NCBI GenBank assembly: GCA_026986905.1
Contig: JALSNQ010000006.1
Coordinates: forward strand, 87,634 to 141,721
Source: Thermofilaceae archaeon
Lineage (GTDB): Archaea > Thermoproteota > Thermoprotei > Thermofilales > Thermofilaceae
Direction: 5' to 3'
Length of the DNA stretch: 54,088 bases
The translations under genes and the position numbers were made by a program. Numbering within the stretch: position 1 is the stretch's first letter; each line of letters starts with the position of its first letter. Below, in pieces: positions 18,213 to 29,757 of the stretch. Below the pieces are notes generated by a model. It had not been told where the DNA came from. It made no database searches and saw only the letters and a list, made by a program, of their open reading frames with translations.

Positions 18213-19335
18213 AGGCAGTGCCGTGGCCCCCAGCGACGAGGAAGTGCTGGCGAGGCTAGAGAAGCTTGGTAAAAGCGTTGCAGAGCAGATTATTAAAGGC
18301 AAGCCGCCGTACCTTGAGATTCCTGTTAGGACGCTTTCAAACACTATATGGGATGAGAAGAGAAAAATCCTCGTGCTGGGTCCTAGGAAAGCTAGGAGGG
18401 AGCTGTTCGACATTGGGGAGTCTAAGAAGTTCATGCAAACCGTGCTGATGTTGTCGCTTATAGTAAAGGCCAGGAGGGAGGGGGACTACCCAACCATACG
18501 TGACCTCTACTACACGGGGAAGCACACCATACATTACAAGGATCTCCACGGCAGAACCCGCAGCGAGGAGACGTGGAACGATCAGCGTGAGTCAAACGCG
18601 GTGATCCAAGACATAGAGGTTGCCACGGGGCTACTCAGGGAGCACATGGGGATAATGCACGATGCTAAGGGCAAAATAGTCGGGAACATGGTTATACGCT
18701 CCAAGGGTTATGAGATAGATCTCTCTAGGATGGGTAGTGGCGCCTACGCCGTGCCGCCCAACGTGGATAAGCTCGAGATAGTGAGGGTCGACGCGGATTA
18801 CGTGCTTGTCGTGGAGAAGGACGCCATCTTTGAGAGACTGAACGAAGAGGAGTTTTGGAAGAAGCATAACTGCGTTCTTATAACGGGTAAGGGGCAGCCC
18901 GACAGGAGCACGAGGCGCATGGTGAGGAGGCTCTGGGAGGAGTTCGGGCTCCCCGTGTATATTCTGACTGACGCCGACAGTTACGGCTTCTACATCTACA
19001 GTGTCTATAGGAGCGGCTCCATCTCTCTAAGCTATGAGAGCGAGCGGTTGGCAACCCCTGAGGCGCGCTTCTTGGGGGTTACTGTAAGCGACATTGACCG
19101 CTACAAGATACCTAAGAATTATATAATCAAAGCGACGGACAGAGACGTTAAGCGTGCAAAGGAGCTGATGAACTATCCCTGGTTCAGGGAGTCTAAGGAC
19201 TGGATGAACGAGCTTAAGCTTTTCATAAAGAAGAAGGAGAAGATAGAGATAGAGGCGCTCAGCGGCCACGGCTTCAAGTTCCTCTCTCACAACTATATAC
19301 CCGAGAAGCTGAGAAAGGGGGAGTGGATAGTATAG
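18187..19335 (+). CDS. top6A: DNA topoisomerase VI subunit A
   Basis: REGDYPTIRDLYYTGKH catalytic Tyr region; TOPRIM VLITGKGQPDRSTR...VYILTDADSYGFYIYSVYRSGS. Confidence 0.95.
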   Translation: MPRSRRQRKGSAVAPSDEEVLARLEKLGKSVAEQIIKGKPPYLEIPVRTLSNTIWDEKRKILVLGPRKARRELFDIGESKKFMQTVLMLSLIVKARREGDYPTIRDLYYTGKHTIHYKDLHGRTRSEETWNDQRESNAVIQDIEVATGLLREHMGIMHDAKGKIVGNMVIRSKGYEIDLSRMGSGAYAVPPNVDKLEIVRVDADYVLVVEKDAIFERLNEEEFWKKHNCVLITGKGQPDRSTRRMVRRLWEEFGLPVYILTDADSYGFYIYSVYRSGSISLSYESERLATPEARFLGVTVSDIDRYKIPKNYIIKATDRDVKRAKELMNYPWFRESKDWMNELKLFIKKKEKIEIEALSGHGFKFLSHNYIPEKLRKGEWIV

Positions 19336-19345
19336 GGCGTGGCGG

Positions 19346-19576
19346 CTACTGGTAATGCCCGAGGAGCGTGGCTGTCTGCTCTATCCCCTTTATGCCGCGT
19401 ATAAGCATGACTGTTTTGTCGAAATCAGGCATTCCGGGGGCCTCTATCTCTACGACAATGTCCCATAGCCCGTACGTTATCGTGACATCGCTTACGTAGT
19501 CGAGGCTGCGTATCTTAAGCGCGACTTCATATTCTTTCCCGGGCTCTGTTTTTACCAGCATGTATCCCTTGATCAT
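19346..19576 (-). CDS. Lrp/AsnC ligand-binding (RAM) domain protein
   Basis: 76-aa stand-alone domain: MIKGYMLVKTEPGKEYEVALKIRSLDYVSDVTITYGLWDIVVEIEAP. Confidence 0.85.
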   Translation of the reverse strand: MIKGYMLVKTEPGKEYEVALKIRSLDYVSDVTITYGLWDIVVEIEAPGMPDFDKTVMLIRGIKGIEQTATLLGHYQ

Positions 19577-19770
19577 TGCCTCGCCCCCGGTCTTTCACCT
19601 TTCCACAAGACAGCCATTATAAAAAATTTTAGGTCGGTGGGCGAAGTTTTTTACAATCATTAGTGTACACGCTTTGTCTGGTTAAAGGGTTTTATTAGCG
19701 CGGGCGTAGAGCTGCGTGGCAAATATGTGCCTGCAAGGTAGCCTGTAATTGGGGGATTTCCGGGGGTACT

Positions 19771-20940
19771 ATGCCGGCAAACCTGCCAGCTGAGGCGAAG
19801 AGCAAGTGGCGCCGAGTAATGGAGGCTAAGACTCCAGAGGAGAAACTCGAGGCGTTGCGCGAATTCATGTCGGCCATTCCAAAGCACAAGGGCACTGAGC
19901 GCTTGAGGATGCAGGTAACGAGGCAGATGGCTGCGTTGAGAAGAGAGATCGAGCTTTCAAAGAGGAAGAGAGCCGGGAGGGGTGAACGATTCTTCGTAGA
20001 GAAGGAGGGCGACGTGCAGGTCGTACTGCTCGGCTTTCCCAATTCAGGTAAGACCTCGCTACTCCGATGTCTTACCGGTGCGCCTGTTAGTCCTACCGCA
20101 TCCCCCTTTTCCACTAGGAGGCCTCAGCCCGGGATACTTGTCTGGAAGGGTGTGTACTTCCAGTTTGTGGATACACCCTCCATACTGGAGGGCGCTGCGA
20201 GGGGCGCCTACGAGGGTTCACGAGTGCTTGCTCTCGCGAGAAACGCTGATGCGGTCGTCCTGGTGCTTGATGCCACCGGTGATGTTAGCTACCAGTACAA
20301 GGTGTTATTGAGGGAACTGGAGGAGAGCAGGATTTCCATTATCAAGCCCCGAGCGGTTGTCGAGATAGAGAAGAGGCGTAGCGGGGGCGTGGTTATTCAG
20401 GGAAGGCTTGAGGGGGCGACTCTGCAAGAGGTGTCTTCTCTGCTTAGGAGCTATGGGATATACCATGCGGTGGTGAGGATTAGGGGGGTGGCGTCTCTCG
20501 ACGATGTGGAGGAGGCATTGTTCGGGTCAACGTATTATCGGCCCGCGGCGGTGGTTGTAACCAAGGTTGACCTGGCTGTACATAGAATATCTAGTCTCAA
20601 GGAGTTCGCGGCTACGCTGAAAGGTGTGCCAGTATTGTTTTATTCCGAGAAGCATTGTTCGCTGTTTAACAGGGATAGGCTTGCGGAGTACCTGTTTAGC
20701 GAGCTGGGGCTTATACGTGTATATACTAGGAATCCGAAGACGGGGGAGGTGGAGGAGAAGCCTGTTGTGGTTGAGAGAGGTGCCAGGGTGATAGATGTTG
20801 CTAGGGTGATTCATAGCCAGCTTTACAAGAACTTTAAATATGCTAAGGTGTGGAGTAGCCGTTTCAGATTTAGTCCTCAGCGTGTAGGCAGAGAGTTTGT
20901 TGTTGAGGATGGAGATATTGTGGAGATCGTTACAAGGTAG
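19771..20940 (+). CDS. DRG/Obg-type GTPase with TGS domain
   Basis: VVLLGFPNSGKTSLLRCLTG, FVDTPSILEGAARG, TKVD, C-terminal TGS. Confidence 0.9.
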   Translation: MPANLPAEAKSKWRRVMEAKTPEEKLEALREFMSAIPKHKGTERLRMQVTRQMAALRREIELSKRKRAGRGERFFVEKEGDVQVVLLGFPNSGKTSLLRCLTGAPVSPTASPFSTRRPQPGILVWKGVYFQFVDTPSILEGAARGAYEGSRVLALARNADAVVLVLDATGDVSYQYKVLLRELEESRISIIKPRAVVEIEKRRSGGVVIQGRLEGATLQEVSSLLRSYGIYHAVVRIRGVASLDDVEEALFGSTYYRPAAVVVTKVDLAVHRISSLKEFAATLKGVPVLFYSEKHCSLFNRDRLAEYLFSELGLIRVYTRNPKTGEVEEKPVVVERGARVIDVARVIHSQLYKNFKYAKVWSSRFRFSPQRVGREFVVEDGDIVEIVTR

Positions 20941-21016
20941 TTTAATATAATATAGCTAGACAAATTTAGTATAATATTCTTCTAACCATATTTTTTAAAG
21001 CTAGTAACAGTATTAG

Positions 21017-23209
<2,193 letters not shown>

Positions 23210-23251
23210 AAAGCTGCAGGAGTAAGCATAGCCTTTTTATTTTTTCCCAAG

Positions 23252-23764
23252 GTGTTTTCTCATAGTATGCCCGGGGACGTGTCTTTCCATGTGGTGGACG
23301 TAAAGCTGCCAGAAGGGTCAAATGTCATTATAGGCCAGTCACACTTCATAAAAAGCGTGGAGGACATAGCGGAGGCTATAGCTACCTCTGCCCCAGGTAT
23401 AAAGTTCGGGCTTGCATTCAACGAAGCATCGGGTGACAGGCTTATCAGGTTTGACGGAAACGACGAAGAGCTCGTAAAGGCGGCTATAGAGACCGCCCGC
23501 GAAATAGGGGCGGGTCACGTCTTTGTGGCCTATATAAGGGATGCGTGGCCGATAAACGTGCTCACGGAGCTCAAGCATGTCCAAGAGGTAGTAAATATAT
23601 ACTGCGCTACAGCCAACCCTGTCCAGGTCGTGGTTGCTGAGACGGCTCAGGGTAGAGGTATTGTTGCTGTAATCGACGGTTTTACGCCCGTCGGCGTCGA
23701 AGGAGAAGAGGACAAGAAGCGCAGAGCGGAGTTTCTAAGGAAAATAGGGTACAAGAGGGCTTAG
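23252..23764 (+). CDS. Adenosine-specific kinase (DUF355-like)
   Basis: [53 protein letters not shown]; start may be 23267. Confidence 0.88.
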   Translation: MFSHSMPGDVSFHVVDVKLPEGSNVIIGQSHFIKSVEDIAEAIATSAPGIKFGLAFNEASGDRLIRFDGNDEELVKAAIETAREIGAGHVFVAYIRDAWPINVLTELKHVQEVVNIYCATANPVQVVVAETAQGRGIVAVIDGFTPVGVEGEEDKKRRAEFLRKIGYKRA

Positions 23765-23811
23765 CTGCAGTATATCTTATTATTTTCACGGTGTTCTTTT
23801 CCGGGTATACC

Positions 23812-24162
23812 ATGTTGAAGCAGGTAATAGTTGTTAGACGAGACCTGAAAATGGGTAAGGGAAAGCTTGCGGTCCAAGTTGCACACGCGGCTGTCAGCGC
23901 GTTCGTTGAGGTAGAGAGAAGGAAGAGAGGACTTGCTGAGGAGTGGCTGAGGGAGGGGCAGAAGAAGATTGTTCTCCGCGTTGATAGCGAAGACGAGCTC
24001 TTAGAGGTTTTTAAAAAGGCTATAGCTAAGGGGCTGCCCGCTGTGATAATAGAGGATGCAGGCCTTACACAGTTGCCGCCAGGTACGAGGACTGCGGTGG
24101 GGATAGGACCCGAGGATGCTGATAAGATAGACCAGGTGACGGGCAACCTAAAGCTTCTCTGA
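23812..24162 (+). CDS. pth: Peptidyl-tRNA hydrolase, Pth2 family
   Basis: KQVIVVRRDLKMGKGKLAVQVAHAAVSA...DAGLTQLPPGTRTAVGIGPE. Confidence 0.95.
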   Translation: MLKQVIVVRRDLKMGKGKLAVQVAHAAVSAFVEVERRKRGLAEEWLREGQKKIVLRVDSEDELLEVFKKAIAKGLPAVIIEDAGLTQLPPGTRTAVGIGPEDADKIDQVTGNLKLL

Positions 24163-24175
24163 GAGAGGTGCTGTA

Positions 24176-25501
24176 ATGCCAAGGAGGTCTTCTATAAAGC
24201 TTGATTTAGATCTCGGCCTGGAGTACTATGGACTGGCGGGGGAAGGTACTGGGGGTGTTATTAGGCGGAGTCTCGAGGATTTCGTCGTCAAAGAGGTTTC
24301 CCTGGACGGCCTCGTGGCCGGGCCTGAATGCCGGTACCAGTCTTCCGAAGAGGGATACTGGTGGTTCGTTATGGAGAAGAGGGGGCTTGATACGGTAACC
24401 GCGCTTATAGTGCTTTCGAAGGCTTGGGGGCTACGGAGAAATACCCTGAGCACCGCTGGGCTTAAAGACACTAAGGCTGTAACTTACCAGTTTGTCTCGG
24501 TTATGCGCGGCGACTTTACCCCGCCGAGGGGTAGGGAGGATCTGGGCAGGGTTTCGGCTTACTGTTTTTTTAGGAGGCCTTTTTATCTGCGGCCGGGGAT
24601 GCTCTACGGGAACGAGTTTAGAATATGGGTGAGGGATTCCATAAAGCCTGGGAACTTGGAGGCATTGGTTAAGGAGCTGGAAAGTGTCAGAGCGGTGCCG
24701 AACTACTATGGCTATCAACGCTTCGGCACCATAAGGCCTAACACGCACCTTGTGGGAAAAATGATTATACTTGGCGACTACCGTGGCGCAATAGAGGAAT
24801 TGGTAGAGCGGAGATATCCTCTTGAGAGTGGCAAAGCCGCTGAGGCGAGGGAATATCTCTCCGAGACAGGCGACTATAGGGGAGCTCTTGAAAGGTTCCC
24901 TGTCTCGCTTAGGCATGAAAGATATGTTCTAAGGTACCTGTCGGAGCATCCTGGAGACTACTATGGGGCTCTTAGGAGCCTTCCACTATATATTAGGAGG
25001 CTTTTTATAGGGGCATACCAGGCCTACCTGTTTAACAGGATACTGAGCCGCCGCATCGAGAGGGGTCTTTCCTACTATTACCCCCATGTAGGGGATATAG
25101 TCGGCATATATCCTGAGGGCTCGCATGAGCCTAAGGGGCTTATGCTCGTCACCGACGCGCTGCTCGAAAAAGCCAGGAAGCTTGTAGAGGAGGGTAAGGC
25201 GGCCCTCATGCTGCCCATAGTGGGTTATCGCACGAACCTTTCCCACGGCGAGCCGGGAAGCATTGAAAGGGAGGTTTTATCCGAGGAGGGCGTGGACATA
25301 GAGGATTTCCGGGTTAGGGGTATGCCTGAGGCCGCGTCTTCGGGGACTTATAGGAGGGCGGCCCTTGTCCCTGAAGGCCTGGAGATAAGCTTTTCCGGGA
25401 AAGACTACATGGTGTCCTTTAGGCTTAGAAAGGGCATGTATGCTACGGTTCTTTTAAGGGAGTTTATTAAGCCCACGGATTTAATACAACAGGGTTTCTA
25501 G
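24176..25501 (+). CDS. truD: tRNA pseudouridine(13) synthase TruD
   Basis: STAGLKDTKAVTYQFVSV, VPNYYGYQRFGTIRPNTHLVGKMI, AYQAYLFNRILSRR. Confidence 0.92.
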   Translation: MPRRSSIKLDLDLGLEYYGLAGEGTGGVIRRSLEDFVVKEVSLDGLVAGPECRYQSSEEGYWWFVMEKRGLDTVTALIVLSKAWGLRRNTLSTAGLKDTKAVTYQFVSVMRGDFTPPRGREDLGRVSAYCFFRRPFYLRPGMLYGNEFRIWVRDSIKPGNLEALVKELESVRAVPNYYGYQRFGTIRPNTHLVGKMIILGDYRGAIEELVERRYPLESGKAAEAREYLSETGDYRGALERFPVSLRHERYVLRYLSEHPGDYYGALRSLPLYIRRLFIGAYQAYLFNRILSRRIERGLSYYYPHVGDIVGIYPEGSHEPKGLMLVTDALLEKARKLVEEGKAALMLPIVGYRTNLSHGEPGSIEREVLSEEGVDIEDFRVRGMPEAASSGTYRRAALVPEGLEISFSGKDYMVSFRLRKGMYATVLLREFIKPTDLIQQGF

Positions 25502-25503
25502 TC

Positions 25504-27915
25504 ATGGAGCCTATCTCTGACGCAGCGTTAAAGGAAGTGCTTGAGGAGGTAGAGAAGGCTTCCATAGCGTATCATAGGAGGATCCTCGTATTAACAGGAG
25601 GCGATGAGGAGCTTGCTGAGGCGGCTTCACGTGTGATCAGCGAGATAAGCGGGATTTTAGGCGATAACCCCCGCGTTCTCTATACCTACCACGCCTTTTT
25701 CAGCGACGGAACCGCGAGGAGGGATCTCTTTGAAAGAAAGCTTTCCGAGAAGGCTCCAGGCCTCAAGGTCGACTATGTTTCATACCACACGTTAGACAAG
25801 GTACTTGGCCAGACCTATGATAGCGCGGTACTCGACTTTCTAAACAACCTTGAGCCGAATGATCTCGGAAAGCTGATGGGCGTGGTGAAGGGCGGTGGAA
25901 TATACGTTTTCCTTATGCCGTCGCTAGACGTCTTCGTAAAGCTGGTCACTAGGTTTAGGGCAAACCTCGTGACGCCTCCCCGCACAGTGGAGGAGCTCAG
26001 GGATTATTTCGAGCGCCGCTTTGTAAGGAAGCTTTTCATACACAGCGGCATAGCGATTTACGACCTCGAGAATCGCCGCTTTGTTAAGCGTTTCCCGAAG
26101 GCAAAGGCGCGGCGCTATATACCTCCTCCCCTGCTTTATCCGGAAAAAACCAAGATCCCGAGGAAGATTTTCGAGCTAGCCCTTACTCAGGATCAGGTAG
26201 AGGTACTTTCGCTGATGTCTATTTTCTATAAAAAACCGTCTGAGCGGAAACCCGTTCTAGTGGTCACGGCCGATAGGGGGAGGGGAAAGTCTTCGGCTAT
26301 AGGCTTAGGCCTCGGCGGGCTGGCACATAGGCTTAGGAAGGCCAAGGGGAGGTGTAGAATACTCGTCACCGCGCCCAATCCGTCCAACGCGCAGGAAGTT
26401 TTCCGTTTTGCTGCGAAGGCGTTGAAGAGGCTTAAGCACTCTGTAAACGTTGAGGAGGAGTCTGGCTACTACGTGGCTGTAAGGGCGAAGGGCATCGACA
26501 TAGAATACGTACAGCCCGTCCAAGCAGCTAGGACTAGGGCCGACCTAGTTGCGGTGGATGAGGCTGCAAGTATACCTGTACCCCTCCTCTTCTCTATACT
26601 TGAGAGACACGACAGGGTGGTGTACTCCTCTACAATACATGGCTATGAGGGGGCTGGCCGCGGTTTTTCGATACGTTTCCTCGGCAAGCTGCGTACAAGA
26701 GAAGACGTAGAGGTTTATGAATACGAGATGAAGGAGCCCATACGGTACGCGCCCAACGATCCTGTAGAAAGGTGGGTTTTCGACACTCTACTTCTCGACG
26801 CTGAGCCGGCTGAGCTGGATTCCCGAGACATTGAGTTCGTGGAGGAGCTCCGTGTAGAGTACTACGAGCCTGAGCTGGAAGAATTTTTCCTCGAAAATGA
26901 GGACGAGTTACGCCAGTTCTTCGGGATATACATACTGGCCCACTATAGGAACAACCCCAACGATCTAGGCATAATGATGGACGCCCCCCACCACTTCCCG
27001 CGTGCGTTAAGACTGCCCTCTAAGAAAATAGTTGTTTCCCTGGAGCTAGCAGAGGAGGGGGGCCTCGACGAGGAGATTTCAAAGGAATCGGCGGAGGGCG
27101 CATGGATACTCGGAAATATCATTCCTGACAGGATAATGAAGCATTACAAGCTCGTAGAGTTCGGCTCGCTGAGGGGAGTTAGAATAGTCCGCATAGCGAC
27201 TCACCCCAAAGTTATGAGAAGGGGGCTCGGCAGTAAGGCGCTTCAACTGTTGGAAGAAGAAGCGAAGAAGAGGGGATATGACTGGGTGGGGGCGGGGTTT
27301 GGCGTCACCTACGATCTTCTCAAGTTTTGGCTAAAAAACGGATATCTACCGGTGCATATGAGCCCCGAGAGAAACCCTGTTAGCGGAGAGTACACCGTTA
27401 TCGTTATAAAACCCTTATCGGAAAGAGCCAGGAAGTTCATAGACATAATAGCGTGGGAATTCAAGAAAAAGTTTCTGAGAAGCCTCGTCCAGCCCTACTT
27501 CGACCTAGAAGTCGAGACCGCTCTTCAGATACTCGAAGCCCTCCCCTCTAGGGAGAAGGAGCTAAGGCTTGGAGTACTCGAGAGGACACGCTTCCTATCC
27601 TACGCATGGAGCGATATGACGCTTGAAAACTGCATCGACGTAGTGTACCGCTTGACAGAGCACTACTTCCTCGCGGACGAGAAGCCGGAGCTAGACGACG
27701 TCCTCAAGAAAATCCTTGTTGCAAAGATCCTCCAGGCGAAAACGTGGCGGCTTACCTGCGCCGAGCTAGGCGTCGAGCCTCCTATGGTCATGCAGGGGGT
27801 AAAGGAGGCGGCGCGTGCACTATCTTCCTTCTACCTAGGCGTTACTAGTGAAGATGAGGCCAAGAAGCACTTCCACCTGAGGCTTAGGGATCTAAGCGAG
27901 GAGCATGCTACTTAG
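25504..27915 (+). CDS. tmcA: tRNA(Met) cytidine acetyltransferase TmcA
   Basis: VVTADRGRGKSSAIGLGLG helicase-like domain plus GNAT RIATHPKVMRRGLGSKALQLLEEEAKKRGYDWVGAGFG. Confidence 0.93.
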   Translation: MEPISDAALKEVLEEVEKASIAYHRRILVLTGGDEELAEAASRVISEISGILGDNPRVLYTYHAFFSDGTARRDLFERKLSEKAPGLKVDYVSYHTLDKVLGQTYDSAVLDFLNNLEPNDLGKLMGVVKGGGIYVFLMPSLDVFVKLVTRFRANLVTPPRTVEELRDYFERRFVRKLFIHSGIAIYDLENRRFVKRFPKAKARRYIPPPLLYPEKTKIPRKIFELALTQDQVEVLSLMSIFYKKPSERKPVLVVTADRGRGKSSAIGLGLGGLAHRLRKAKGRCRILVTAPNPSNAQEVFRFAAKALKRLKHSVNVEEESGYYVAVRAKGIDIEYVQPVQAARTRADLVAVDEAASIPVPLLFSILERHDRVVYSSTIHGYEGAGRGFSIRFLGKLRTREDVEVYEYEMKEPIRYAPNDPVERWVFDTLLLDAEPAELDSRDIEFVEELRVEYYEPELEEFFLENEDELRQFFGIYILAHYRNNPNDLGIMMDAPHHFPRALRLPSKKIVVSLELAEEGGLDEEISKESAEGAWILGNIIPDRIMKHYKLVEFGSLRGVRIVRIATHPKVMRRGLGSKALQLLEEEAKKRGYDWVGAGFGVTYDLLKFWLKNGYLPVHMSPERNPVSGEYTVIVIKPLSERARKFIDIIAWEFKKKFLRSLVQPYFDLEVETALQILEALPSREKELRLGVLERTRFLSYAWSDMTLENCIDVVYRLTEHYFLADEKPELDDVLKKILVAKILQAKTWRLTCAELGVEPPMVMQGVKEAARALSSFYLGVTSEDEAKKHFHLRLRDLSEEHAT

Positions 27916-28897
27916 GGGTGAGCTCCTTAGCGAGCGTGACGTTGCTTCCACAGAGGGATATGCAGAGGCCACACATGTCGCATAAATTCTTGTCAGCAAC
28001 TACTATTTCGTTACTTTTGTCGCTGAACGCGTTATACGGGCACGTAGAGGCGCACTCCCTGAGCCCCTTTATCGCCGGGTATAACCCCTCCGGCACGTAT
28101 AGCCACTTTTCCGGGAAAGCATTTTTTACATGACCGCCGAACTCTAGTTTCTCCATTATAATCGAGACGTCTAAAAGTACTGCTTCAAAGCCGCTGTTCG
28201 GGTAGGCGATGTCCGAGGCAAGCATAGAAGGTATAGTGAAGTTTTTGCCGGCAAGCCTCCTCCATAGCCGAGAATAGATCATTGAGAGGTGGGTTGAGTG
28301 CACCCTAAATATTTCGCTTCCCACCACGTAAACAGGCCTCGTAGAGTACACAACCCTGCTTACACCGGCCCTTCCAAGCTCGTATATTAAGTCCCTGTTA
28401 AGAGGCATGCTTGGTGCAAGTTTGACTATGAGGGGAACCTTAGAATAAGGAATGAGCTCTTCCACTATATCTATGGCATAGCTTTCGAATCCCCTCCTGA
28501 AACCATAGATGGCGTAGAAGAGGCCCAGGTCTACCTCTATCGCGTCCACTTCCCTATCAAAGGCTTCAACTAGATACTGGAACCCGGATAATTTGTCCGC
28601 GACAACGGAAGCCGCCACCAGCTTCAACTCTCTGTTCTTAAGCTTCCTAGCCTCTTCTAGGGCGTCTTCAACGCTCATGTAGAGAGGCCTTGTAACTACC
28701 GCGTAGTCGCCCCCAGGCGTATACCTTACAACTTCGATCCTGGTTTTTCTAGAAAAAGTACTTGTAGGCGACACTGTGGGCAGGATTACGGCGCGGTCTT
28801 CACTGCTTATGAGCGTGCTGGGTGGGAATGGAGAGTCGCTGCCAACCCCCCTAATCAATATTCTTTTACACCTCCTACTGGAATAGCGGGCTAGCAA
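27908..28897 (-). CDS. Dihydroorotate-dehydrogenase-like barrel with C-terminal Fe-S motif
   Basis: Barrel-like VPLIVKLAPSM...; C-terminal CASTCPYNAF...CDMCGLCISLCG; N-terminus divergent. Confidence 0.6.
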   Translation of the reverse strand: MLARYSSRRCKRILIRGVGSDSPFPPSTLISSEDRAVILPTVSPTSTFSRKTRIEVVRYTPGGDYAVVTRPLYMSVEDALEEARKLKNRELKLVAASVVADKLSGFQYLVEAFDREVDAIEVDLGLFYAIYGFRRGFESYAIDIVEELIPYSKVPLIVKLAPSMPLNRDLIYELGRAGVSRVVYSTRPVYVVGSEIFRVHSTHLSMIYSRLWRRLAGKNFTIPSMLASDIAYPNSGFEAVLLDVSIIMEKLEFGGHVKNAFPEKWLYVPEGLYPAIKGLRECASTCPYNAFSDKSNEIVVADKNLCDMCGLCISLCGSNVTLAKELTPK

Positions 28898-28925
28898 ATA
28901 TATATGTGGCCGTGTAACCCGGCAC

Positions 28926-28988
28926 GCCGGGGATGACGAGGGGTACCAAACGCCTCACTATGGGCGGAGAATTCTCGGCTGACCCGGC
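28926..28988 (+). ncRNA. Weak candidate C/D box sRNA
   Basis: GCCGGG stem, box C ATGACGA, box D CTGA, CCCGGC stem (perfect 6 bp); TATA-like AATATATA about 25-30 nt upstream; internal D'/C' degenerate. Confidence 0.4.
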
Positions 28989-29035
28989 GCAAGCGTTAAT
29001 GGGGAGGAAGGGCGTAGCCATAGTGGTGCCTCATA

Positions 29036-29260
29036 GTGTCGGACCACGCGACCTGCATGTATGTAGGATGCGAGAAGCCTAGTCAGATAATACTCGAGTT
29101 AAGCGGCAAACAGGTATGGCTTTGCAGGGAACATTTCAGCCAGCTGGCGTATAGGATGGTTAGGGCAGCCGAGAAACGGGGCAGTATAAGTCTTCGGGAT
29201 CTATACGTTGTAGAAGCCGGGGAGGGAAAGATTAGAATCCTTATTAAAAGGAAAAAGTAG
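29036..29260 (+). CDS. Small Cys/His protein, unknown function
   Basis: GTG start: SDHATCMYVGCEKPSQIILELSGKQVWLCREHFSQLAYRMVRAAEKRG. Confidence 0.65.
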   Translation: MSDHATCMYVGCEKPSQIILELSGKQVWLCREHFSQLAYRMVRAAEKRGSISLRDLYVVEAGEGKIRILIKRKK

Positions 29261-29273
29261 CCTCCTTTTAGAC

Positions 29274-29756
29274 TTATTCGGCTAGGGCTAGTTGGGCTTC
29301 AAGACCCTCCTTCAACTTTTTATATGTGTCCTCGTCTATGAGCCCCTCCTTGAAGAGTTCCTCCAGCTGCATGAGTCTCTGCTTAAGCTCCGCGGCAGAG
29401 ACGGGGACGGGAAGGCCTGCCCGCTTTAAATGTTCCAGTGATAGTTTGTCATACCGTTCCATTATGTCAAGGATACGGCTGAGCTCGGTCTTGTAGGCCT
29501 CAAGTTCCTCTCCAAGCTTCTCTATTTTTTCACTAGCCTTTTCAGGATCAGTTAATCCGAGTTCCGCCTTGACACGCAGCTCTTCAAGCTCTTTTTCATA
29601 AGTCTTTATCAACGTTTTTAGGATGTTAGCCCTCTCGGCGAGGGGTATACGAGTCTTCTCCCACTCCTCTATAGCCTCTATGGCCGCCTGCCTATACTGG
29701 CTCCACAGCTCCTCTACTTTGCCGAATAACTCCTCTAGCCTCTCTTCACCAGCCAT
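29274..29756 (-). CDS. Coiled-coil protein with C-terminal SHOCT-like helical hairpin
   Basis: LMQLEELFKEGLIDEDTYKKLKEGLE; paralogous to the adjacent 29758-30585 gene. Confidence 0.75.
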   Translation of the reverse strand: MAGEERLEELFGKVEELWSQYRQAAIEAIEEWEKTRIPLAERANILKTLIKTYEKELEELRVKAELGLTDPEKASEKIEKLGEELEAYKTELSRILDIMERYDKLSLEHLKRAGLPVPVSAAELKQRLMQLEELFKEGLIDEDTYKKLKEGLEAQLALAE

Positions 29757-29757
29757 C

